Part shown: positions 46,771-55,700 of the stretch, in pieces
Layout: the number at the start of each line of letters is the position of its first letter
Numbering within the stretch: position 1 is the stretch's first letter
NCBI RefSeq assembly: GCF_014901205.1
Contig: NZ_JACNMU010000004.1
Coordinates: forward strand, 248,001 to 312,000
Reading direction: 5' to 3'
Source: Meridianimarinicoccus sp. MJW13
GTDB taxonomy: Bacteria > Pseudomonadota > Alphaproteobacteria > Rhodobacterales > Rhodobacteraceae
Length of the DNA stretch: 64,000 bases
Position numbers and translations under genes: made by a program
The notes under the pieces: generated by a model
Database searches by the model: none
The model's input: the letters and a program-made list of their open reading frames with translations, nothing else
Told to the model about the DNA's origin: nothing

Positions 46771-48090
46771 TCAGAGCTTGCCTTCGTCCTCGAAGACCTC
46801 GGTCCAGTCTTCGATCAGCAGGTCAAGCGCCTCTTGCGCGGTGCCCTGATCGGCCACCACATAGTCGTGGATACGCTTCTGCATCGCCAGCAGCAGTTCG
46901 GCATAGGCCGGCTCCTGCCAGAAGTCCTGAACCGCACTCATCGCTTCCAGGAAATCGCCGGCAAACGGCTGGCTTTCCACGAAACCGGGGTCGTTCAGCA
47001 CGGAATTGTGGGCCGAATATCCGCCCAGTTCCCACCACTTGGCCTGAACCTCGGGCTGTGCGAACCACTGGATGTACTCCAGCGCCGCATCCTTCTTTTC
47101 GGAATAGGACACCACAGAAATGCCCTGCCCGCCCAGCGTCGACCCGGCCTGGTTCTGCGGCGGGTTGACGAAGAAGTCGATCTTGTCGCCGCCGGTGTTG
47201 GGATCGGCATACAAGCCGGGGAAGAAGGCGAACCAGTTCATCGCCATCGCGACCTGGCCCGATTTGAACGCATCCAGGCTCTCGCCCATGTACGAGTTGG
47301 TATAGCCCGGCGGTGTCGCGGTTTCGTAGAACTCCTTGTAGAATTCCAGCGCCTCGACGGCCTCGGGTGAGTTTACCGCCCCTTCCATGTCATAGGATCC
47401 CGGCGTGTTCTCGTACTTGAAACCCCAGGGATACAGCGCCCCGGTGACGCCCATGGTGATCCCTTCCGAGCCGCGCTCGGTGAAGATCGCCGCGCCATAG
47501 ACCTTCTTGCCGTCGATCTCGCGGCCCTGGAAGAACTGCGCAATCTCCAGCAATTCCTTCTGCGACTTCGGTTCGCCCAGCTCGCGGCCCGTGGCATCCT
47601 GGAAGGCGGCGCGGATGTCGTCGCGCGCAAACCAGTCCTTGCGATAGAACCAGCCGTTGGCATCGCCCATGGCGGGCAGCGCATAGTAGTTCGGCGTGCC
47701 CTTGGGCCAGGTCGAATAGGCGTAAACGGTGGCCGGCGCGAAATCGTCCATCGAAATGCCATTGGCATCGAAGAAGTCGTTCAGCTTGACGTAGTGCCCG
47801 TTCTCGGCCCCGCCGCCGATCCACTGGCTGTCGCCGATCAGAAGGTCACACAGCTTGCCGCCCGAGTTCAGCTCGTTCAGCATCCGGTCCGCGAAATTCG
47901 GCCAGGGGACGAATTCGAAATTCATGGTGTGGCCGGACTCGGCCTCGAATTCCTTGGACAGCTCCACCAGCGCGTTGGCCGGGTCCCATGCCGCCCAGCA
48001 CAAGGTTAGATCATCGGCTTGTGCAAGCGTCGTGATCGAGGATGTGCACAGCGCAATCGCGCTGGCCGAAACCAGTTTCTTGTAAGACAT
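46771..48090 (-). CDS. Carbohydrate ABC transporter substrate-binding protein (cluster 1)
   Basis: A 439-residue extracellular solute-binding protein family 1 member. The signal peptide ends near AQA-DD (about 25/26). The mature chain has the MalE-like fold signatures LTLCWAAWDPANALVELSKEFE, LLIGDSQWIGG, AMGDANGWFYRKDWF and FKSGQVAMAMNWF. Many aromatic residues line the likely site, as for sugars and polyols. It is the first gene of the ten-gene operon, as usual for importers. It is too short for the glycerol-binding GlpV type (about 580 residues), so glycerol is not the favoured substrate. Confidence 0.9.
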   Translation of the reverse strand: MSYKKLVSASAIALCTSSITTLAQADDLTLCWAAWDPANALVELSKEFEAESGHTMNFEFVPWPNFADRMLNELNSGGKLCDLLIGDSQWIGGGAENGHYVKLNDFFDANGISMDDFAPATVYAYSTWPKGTPNYYALPAMGDANGWFYRKDWFARDDIRAAFQDATGRELGEPKSQKELLEIAQFFQGREIDGKKVYGAAIFTERGSEGITMGVTGALYPWGFKYENTPGSYDMEGAVNSPEAVEALEFYKEFYETATPPGYTNSYMGESLDAFKSGQVAMAMNWFAFFPGLYADPNTGGDKIDFFVNPPQNQAGSTLGGQGISVVSYSEKKDAALEYIQWFAQPEVQAKWWELGGYSAHNSVLNDPGFVESQPFAGDFLEAMSAVQDFWQEPAYAELLLAMQKRIHDYVVADQGTAQEALDLLIEDWTEVFEDEGKL

Positions 48091-48147
48091 CCATTCCTCC
48101 CCATTTTTTTCTCGCCGGCGACCGTGGATGGCGAATCGCTGGATAGG

Positions 48148-48204
48148 TTTACGGTACGAGAGGGTGCTCCGATCCGTAAAGAAAAATTTGAGGTTCGTAC
48201 CTCA
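48148..48204. promoter_or_regulatory. Two dyads upstream of the sugar importer operon, candidate LacI operators
   Basis: TGAGGT (48189-48194) and ACCTCA (48199-48204) form a perfect 6-4-6 palindrome. TTTACGG (48148-48154) and CCGTAAA (48174-48180) form a second 7-bp inverted repeat. GGTACGA at 48153-48159 also repeats in inverted form at 48195-48201. They lie 58-114 bp before the binding-protein start codon and may bind the operon's LacI regulator. Confidence 0.45.
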
Positions 48205-48380
48205 GAAACAGGTTTGCCACTGTTTTCTTTTTATTTCTCATCTTTCCGCGCAACCCGTGCAAACCGTCGGTCCAGCCCGGATTGACCCCAGCGACCACTT
48301 CGCAGGCGGCGTGAGTCGCGCGGTTTCTCCCCTTGGGATCACATCCCTCCCGGCCCTCAGTCATGCCCGCCATGACTAAC

Positions 48381-48394
48381 TTGATCGGGATCAA
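48381..48394. promoter_or_regulatory. FNR/FnrL box (perfect TTGAT-N4-ATCAA)
   Basis: TTGATCGGGATCAA matches the FNR consensus exactly. Its centre is about 63 bp before the ATG of the di-heme peroxidase gene. If it acts at the class II position (-41.5), transcription would start near 48429, with a weak -10 near 48412-48420. This implies activation under low oxygen. Confidence 0.8.
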
Positions 48395-48450
48395 GGACAC
48401 CGCTCTACTGCCTGCTAGGAAACACCCGTCCCAGAAAAGAAGTCTTTGCC

Positions 48451-49575
48451 ATGCGCCTTTCCATTGTTCTGTGTTCCCTGTTGCTCGCCCCCCTCGCCCA
48501 TGCCGACACCCCGGTACCAACCACCCGAGAGGCGCTTGGCGAACTGTTGTTCTTCGATGAAAGCCTGTCGTTCAATCGCACCCAGTCCTGTTCCACCTGC
48601 CACGATCCGGACAGCGGCTTTGCCGATCCGCGCGGCATGGCCTCGACCGGCGACGACGGTGTGTCGCTGGGCGATCGCAACGCACCCACCGTGACCTATG
48701 CGGCGCTGCGCCCCGGTTTTCATCGCAACGAGGCCGGCGATTGGGTCGGCGGCCAATTCTGGGATGGCCGCGCGCCGGAGTTGGAGGATCAGGCCGGCGG
48801 CCCGCCCCTGAACCCGGCCGAAATGGGCATGCCCGACACTGCCGCCGTACTGGCCCGTCTGCTGGAAAACCCGGTCTACACGCAGGCCTTCCCGGCCCTC
48901 TTCGGCCCCGGTACCCTGGACGATCCCGACACCGGCTATGCGGCCATGACGCAAGCCATCGCCGCCTTCGAACGCACGCCCCGGTTTGCGCCCTTCGACA
49001 GCAAGTACGACCGCTTCCTGCGCGGCGAGGCGGACCTGACCGACATGGAAGAACTGGGCCGCGTGCTGTTCTTCTCGCCGCAGTTCACCAATTGCGACCA
49101 GTGCCACAAGATCGGCCTCAGCGCGGCGGACCAGCAAGAGGTGTTCACCAACCACGAATACTTCAACATCGGCGTGCCGGTGAATGTGGCCCTGCGCGCG
49201 ATGAACGGCGTCGATCCGGCCAAGCTTGACATCGGGCTGGCCGAAAACCCCCTGGTCACCGATCCGCAGGCCATGGGCAAATACAAGGTGCCGACCCTGC
49301 GCAACGTGGCCGTCACCGGCCCTTACATGCACAACGGCATCTTCAAGGACCTGCGCACCGTTGTGCTGTTCTACAACACCTACAACACCGTTTCGGACGC
49401 GCGGAAGATCAACCCCGAAACCGGCAACCCTTTCGGCCCGCCGTCGGTGCCCGACACGCTGGCCCTGGAAGAACTGACCCACGGGCCCGCCCTGAAGGAC
49501 ATGCGCATCGACGCCATCGTCGCCTTCCTGAAGACCCTGACCGACGCCCGCTACGAACACCTGCTGGAAGACTGA
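48451..49575 (+). CDS. Di-heme cytochrome c peroxidase (CcpA/MauG family), periplasmic
   Basis: A 374-residue protein with a signal peptide ending near AHA-DT (18/19). Two c-type heme motifs, CSTCH at 47-51 and CDQCH at 215-219, define the di-heme peroxidase family; QFWDGRAPELEDQA and TLRNVAVTGPYMHNGIF are also characteristic. Such enzymes reduce hydrogen peroxide with electrons from cytochromes, or modify proteins (MauG). The perfect FNR box upstream points to micro-oxic expression, as for classical cytochrome c peroxidases. It is a single-gene unit. Confidence 0.88.
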   Translation: MRLSIVLCSLLLAPLAHADTPVPTTREALGELLFFDESLSFNRTQSCSTCHDPDSGFADPRGMASTGDDGVSLGDRNAPTVTYAALRPGFHRNEAGDWVGGQFWDGRAPELEDQAGGPPLNPAEMGMPDTAAVLARLLENPVYTQAFPALFGPGTLDDPDTGYAAMTQAIAAFERTPRFAPFDSKYDRFLRGEADLTDMEELGRVLFFSPQFTNCDQCHKIGLSAADQQEVFTNHEYFNIGVPVNVALRAMNGVDPAKLDIGLAENPLVTDPQAMGKYKVPTLRNVAVTGPYMHNGIFKDLRTVVLFYNTYNTVSDARKINPETGNPFGPPSVPDTLALEELTHGPALKDMRIDAIVAFLKTLTDARYEHLLED

Positions 49576-49609
49576 CGCCCGGGGCAATGCCGGATCGCCT
49601 CACTCCGCG

Positions 49610-49638
49610 GGGGTCAATTACCATGTATTGAAGACCCC
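49610..49638 (+). terminator. Possible terminator after the peroxidase gene
   Basis: GGGGTC (49610-49615) pairs with GACCCC (49633-49638), with inner AAT/ATT pairing and a small bulge. It lies 35 bp after the peroxidase stop. The following sequence is only moderately T-rich. Confidence 0.4.
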
Positions 49639-49702
49639 GATTATGGTTATCTGATTTGGCTCGACACCGGGCCATCGCGTTTAATCATGAAAGGGGCCCT
49701 TC

Positions 49703-52700
49703 ATGGTCGTCAAGAATACGTCGCTGGAATTCAGAACCGCGAACCAGTCGCTCTGGGCCCCCGGACAGGCGCGGGAATTCCGCATCTCCACCGGCGATCT
49801 GCTGATCTATACCGCCCCGGAACTGACCGAATCCTTCGACTTCGATATCTGGGTCGCGGGCGTTTCGGGCGAAGCCTACATGAATTTCATGGTCGGGCTG
49901 GAGGCTTATGCCGAACTCGTCGATGCGGGCCACTTCAATGCCAGCTACGACATCGACGTGGCGGTGGAATATACACCGGGCGTGAATGTTTCGCTGACCC
50001 AGACCACCACCACCCCGGCCAGCGCCAGTTTCGACCTGACCAAATGGACGGTGCGCACGGCGCAAATCGACAGCAAGGGGTTCAGTGGCAGCCCCGGTGC
50101 CGGGCTGGATTTCATCCTGGAGATCGAACTGGGCTTTCGCGATATCCAGTGGTTTGCCTTCGGCGCGTCGGGCGAAGAAGACGATTTCAAGCTTATCGAT
50201 ATCGAAGAACGCGTCCCGATCATCGAGATCAAGCCCGAGTTCGAAATTTCGGGCCAGCTTTATCCGGGGATCGAGGTCTTTGCCCGCCTGCCCACCGGCG
50301 CCGACACGTTCGGCAACAGTTTCGGCAGCAGCCTTGTATCCGGCTCGGGGTTCTCGGACACCAAGTTTCTGGAACTGAACGTCGATGTGGACGAGCTGTT
50401 TCTGGAACTGGCCGGCAAGCTGCCCCCCCCCGTCGGGCCGATCATCAGCAAGGTCGGCGACGTGGTGTTCTTTGACGAAACCTTCGATCTGGCCGACTAC
50501 ATTCCTTACGTCCCGCGCGGCAAGTTCGAGCTTTCGGCGACGGTTCTGGACATCGATGCCAACGCCGGCACCGTGCTGACCGAGGATGTGGCGCTGGATA
50601 TCGGCGGCGGCGACGCCACGCCGGATGTGCGCGTGGTGCTGCGTTCGGACGCGGGCACGCCGACGGATTTCAGCGATGACGTGGTCACCCAGACAACGCT
50701 GGGCAATGTCGCGCAAGTGGACCTGCCGCGTTCCAGCCAGTTGGGGCCTGATGGCACCGCCGTGGTGACGGTCACCGGCTATTACGACCTGACCGATGTG
50801 CAGTATTCCCATTCGGTCGGGCTGGGCATCGACGCCGCCCTGACCATCCGTGCGCTGCAAGCCGAATTCGGCGGCGCCTGGGTGTCCGACGATCTGGCCT
50901 TCAGCTTTGGCCCGCTTCTGGACCTGACCTTTCCCGAAGGCGGCTTTCAGGCCAAGCTGTTCGATTTCTACAACGACAAGTTTGCCCTGCCGACCGGCAG
51001 TTACGCGACGGCCCCCGGCAATGGCACCGACCCCGGCACATGGGGCTACAGCGCCGGGTCCTTCAACCGCGAGACCGACAGCTACGAAGTCTTCGTCACC
51101 GACGATTCCCCCGCCGGATGGGACCCCGAAGCCCCTAATGCCGCGCAGCGGGTCTATGAATACAAGGCCGCCGTCACGCAAAACGTGGCCAGTGCGGTTG
51201 CCACCTTCGGGCACCTGTGGGGCAACGATCCCAACCAGGATGTCCGGAATGTGTTGGCCGGGTTCAACAATCCCGCACCGGGCACGTCGGATGTCACCCG
51301 GGTTTGGCTGGGCAATGTCTCGGCCGACGTAACCCTGACCACAAACAACACCTACACCGTTGTCGATGTGTCCGGAAACACCGTGGTCAACGATGTTTTG
51401 GGTGCGACGGTTTCGGTGGACGACGGCACCCCCGGCTTTTCCGACGCGCTTCTTGATATCGACCCCAACAGCACCACCGATCCCACGTTCATCTACGCAA
51501 ACGCCTCGATCGACCACAAGGTCGCCCTGTTGAACGGCATCGCGAACTCGACCTATGTGGCCTATCAATATACCCCCGGGAATGAAGACAATATCCTGAA
51601 GAACCAGCGCACTGCGCAGGTTCAGGGCAGCACCAACGGCGACGTGATGGTGATGCGCGACAGCCAGGGCATGTATTTCGATGGCGGGGGAGAGACGCGC
51701 GGAGTTTTTGGCGACGTCGTCGTGGGCGATGTTTTCATTGCGGATTTCAAGCACATCTTTCCCAACACCGCGATCAGCTTCGACAGCACCGAGGCCAATT
51801 ACGCAAGCGGCGTGGAAGTGGCCGGCAGCGTGACCCTGCGAGACATCGAAGCCTTCGTCCTGCGCACCGGCGATCAGGACGACTTCCTGTCGGGCGGCCT
51901 GTACGAAGACTGGTTCGAAGCGTCGGGCGGCAATGATTTCATCCAGCTCTCGCCGGATCTGGCCAAGGACTATGTATTTGGCGGGGCGGATGACGACGTC
52001 ATCTACTACAGTTTCGACATCGAAGACCGCAGTCAGCATACGGCACTGTCGGACGCGGTGTTCGGCGGAACCGGGTTTGATATCGGCGTCTTCAAGGCCA
52101 CCGACATCAATCGCACCAGCGCCGCGCCGGAAAACGTGGCGACCGAGATCAACCTGACCCTGGTGGTGGACGGCAATACCGAAGCCTATGCCACGGCACG
52201 CCAGTCGGTGCGCGCGATGTTCGACGTGCTTGAGGTTCACGACGGCGGCAGTTTCGGCGATGTCCGGATCAAGAACACCCCGCTGAACATCGACGCGTCG
52301 CTGACCAACCCGGCGGATCAGGACTTCCTGCGCTACGGCAAACTGGGATTCAGCGTTGGCGCGGATTTCTACTCGGATGTCGAGGCCATCGACGTGATAG
52401 GCTCGGATTTCTCCGAGGACACGGTGCTTTACACCGGCGGGCTGCAGTATTTTGGCGGCGACGGCGAGTGGAGACCCGACCGCCAGATGCAAGACGCCCT
52501 GCTGGCCGATTTCGGGGCTTACGCAGCCCGCAAGGGCGTCACCACCGGCGTTTATCTGGTGGCCGCCAACCGGCTGGATCAGACCGGCGCCAACCAGGTT
52601 CTGACCTTCGGCGACACGGTCATTGACGGGTTTGAACGGATCGTGGCCATTGGCACCGACCAGGCCGACCATTTCCTTGGCGGGCGCTACAGCGACGGCT

Positions 52701-55700
52701 TTGACGGCGGCGCAGGCAATGACCTGATCAACGGCGGCGAGTTCGATCCCTTCAACGGCATGGTCTTCGATCTGCGCGGCTTTCTGACCCCCGGCACCAT
52801 CACCCAGGAACGCGACGACCTGTCAGGCGGTGATGGCGATGACATCTTCTTCTGGTCCGACGATGGCGCCGATATCCTGCACGGCGACGCCGGGCAGGAC
52901 TGGCTGATCGTCGCGGCCGAGGCCGGATCGCAGGGTTTGGAATACGGGCTCTACACCCCCACCGCCATCACCACCGCGACCCCCACGCGCGAGGTGTTCG
53001 ACGCCACCGCCTCGGCCGATGACATCGAACGGGCGATGGGGCTGCTGGCGGATTTCATCGTCCCCGTCGCGGGCCAGACCCTGACGCTGGGCCGGGGAAT
53101 GCGCTTTGGCGACACGCTGGGCTTTCCCGGAAACGATCCCTTCCTCAGCTACCATGGCATCGAGCATGTCAATGTCACCGGCAGCGACTCTGCCTCGGAC
53201 CTGATCTTCTACGAAGGCGGGGCCACCTATGACGCGGGTGGCGAGGGCAGCGGTCCCGGCGATGTGTTCGCCGCCGATTTCTCGGCCCAGCAGGTGGGCA
53301 TCGACCTGGCCTTCGGCGCCGAGAACGCCGCCGGGGTGACCCTGGCCAACGGCGTCTTCCTGCGCGGCTTCGAACGCGGCATCGTCAAGGCGGGCAGCGG
53401 CAACGACCGCCTCAAGGGCGGCGCGCTTGAAGACCGCCTGTTCGGCGGCGACGGTGCCGACATCATCCAGGGCGGCGACGGCGACGACCGCATCTATGGC
53501 GAGGCCGGCGACGACCTGCTGTTCTGGGACGGCAACGGCTCGGACTTCATCAGCGGCGGCGACGGGCTGGATCACCTGGTCATGGGCGGGCGTGGCGAAG
53601 GGCTGAAATGGTCGCTGTTTGACGCCAGCTTCACCGCCCTGGGCACCGGCAACCTGGGCGCCGGGGCAACCCGCGCCGAACTGGATACGGCGCTGGACAA
53701 CCTGCCGCTGGCCGAGTTGATGGTGGCCCGCTCGCACGGGGAATCGCTGCTCTATCAAGAGATCGAGGCGGTCAACGTGGCCGGCGCGCACGATCACGAT
53801 GATCTGGTGCTCTATCAGAACGGGCTCATCAACTACGGCGGCGATCAGGCCGGGGACGCCGATCTGTTCGCCGCCGATCTCAGTGCCGAGACCGCCGATC
53901 TGACCCTCTATGCCGACAGCGACCAGAATGCCGGGGATGCCGCCGCAGATGGCACGCAGGCCTTTGACGAAGACGGCAATTTCACCGGGTTTTCCGGCGT
54001 GCAGGACATCGGCAACGGCACCTATGTCGGCGGGTTCGAACGGCTGCATGTGCGCACCGGCAGCGGCAATGACACGGTGTTCGGCGGCGCATTGGCCGAC
54101 AGCATCGACACCGGCGATGGCGATGACATCGTCGATCTGGGCACCGGCGGCACGCAGGCCACGCCGGACCGGGCCAACACCGGGCTGGGCGATGACGTCA
54201 TCACCTATCGCGGCGGGGTTGCGGATGTGGACGGCGGCAGTTCCGGGGGCGACTATGACATTCTGAATACTGAGGCCACCACCGGCGCGCTCAGCTTCGC
54301 CATCCTCGATCAGGCCGGCACCCGGATCGGCGCCACCCTGACCGGCGCCTCCACCAGCCGTGCCGATCTGACGGCCATGTTCGCCGCCAATCCGTCCTTC
54401 GCGGCGGGGCTGACCCTCAGCGACGGCACCAACACCCTGACCTATCGCAACATCGAGGAAATGCTGATCCAGGGCTCGGATCAGGATGATTTCCTTGTCG
54501 CCCCCCTGCGCAACGGCAACCTCTTCGGCAATGGCGGCGACGACATCCTCGTCTCCAGCCTTGGCATCGACATCATGGTCGGCGGTGACGGGCTGGACAC
54601 CTACGCCTTCCGCTCCGGCGATGGCGCCGACTTCATTGCCCGCGAGACCCATCAGGGCGCGCGCATCTACTTCGACAATGTCGCGCGCGGCGATGTCACC
54701 TTCGCGCGCACCGGCACCGACGATCTGGCGCTGACCGAAACCGGCGGCAGCATTCCGACGCTGGTGATTTACGACTATTTCGCCACCGGCGGACGCGGGC
54801 TGGATTTCGAATACGATTTCACCGACTTCACCGGACGCATCGACCTGTCACATCTGGGCGGCGCCATCGTCACCCCGGCTGCGGCGGGCACCACCGCCAC
54901 CGGCACCCCGGGCGATGACGACCTCGGCGCACAAGGCTCGGCGCTGGCCGACAACCTGACCGGGGCTGCGGGCGACGACTTCTTCAACGGCAGCGCCGGG
55001 GCCGACCTGCTGAACGGCGGCGCGGGCGCGGATTCGGTGTCCTACAACGCCTTGGGCGGCACTTCGGGCGTCTCCGTGGACCTGATCTATCGCGCCGGGT
55101 CGCGGGGCATTGCGGATGGCGAGATCCTCGTCAGCATCGAAAACCTGTTCGGCACCGACAACGGCGACACCCTGCTGGGCGACCGCGCCGCCAATATCTT
55201 CTTCGGGGCCGATGGTAACGATACTTTGGCCGGCCGTCAGGGGGCCGACCTGCTGTCCGGAGACGAAGGCAACGACACGCTTTATGGCGATGAAGGCCGC
55301 GACCAGCTTTACGGCGACGAAGGCGATGACGTTCTGGAGGGCGGCGACGAAAACGACTACTTGGACGGCGGCGATGGCAATGACATCCTGCGCGGCGGCA
55401 CTGGCGACGACACGCTGATCGGCGGCGCGGGCAATGACCACGGCTTCGGCGGCGCCGGAGAAGACACCTATGTCTACGGCGGCGACGATTTCACCGACAC
55501 CCAGGAAGGCATCGACCTCAAGAACGGCGTTGACAGCTTCGACGGCGGCGGCGACTTGGATCTTGCCGATTTTTCACCCTTCGAACATGCCATCCGCGTG
55601 ACCCAGGGCTTCGGCACCGCCGACGGCATCCGCACCGATCGGGACACCACCATCACCGGGGCGCTGGACGAAGAGATCCTGACAGTCTCCAACACCGAGC

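Larger units (their letters stand above)
48091..48450. other. 360-bp divergent control region of the ABC importer operon and the peroxidase gene
   Basis: No gene is seen here. It should hold the promoter of the ten-gene operon (minus) and that of the di-heme peroxidase (plus). It contains two dyads on the importer side (48148-48204) and an FNR box on the peroxidase side (48381-48394), listed separately. The part near 48175-48245 is AT-rich. Confidence 0.6.

Noticed and set aside
46771-48090. Identification of the ABC importer as the glycerol system GlpSTPQV
   Set aside because: The two-ATPase layout and small membrane protein are reminiscent of it, but the binding protein (439 residues) is much shorter than GlpV, and no glycerol-3-phosphate dehydrogenase gene is present.
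49685-52672. A 995-codon minus-strand frame opposite the RTX gene
   Set aside because: It mirrors the repeat-rich RTX coding sequence and is made of the reverse-complement codons of Asp/Gly repeats. There is no start context or family match.
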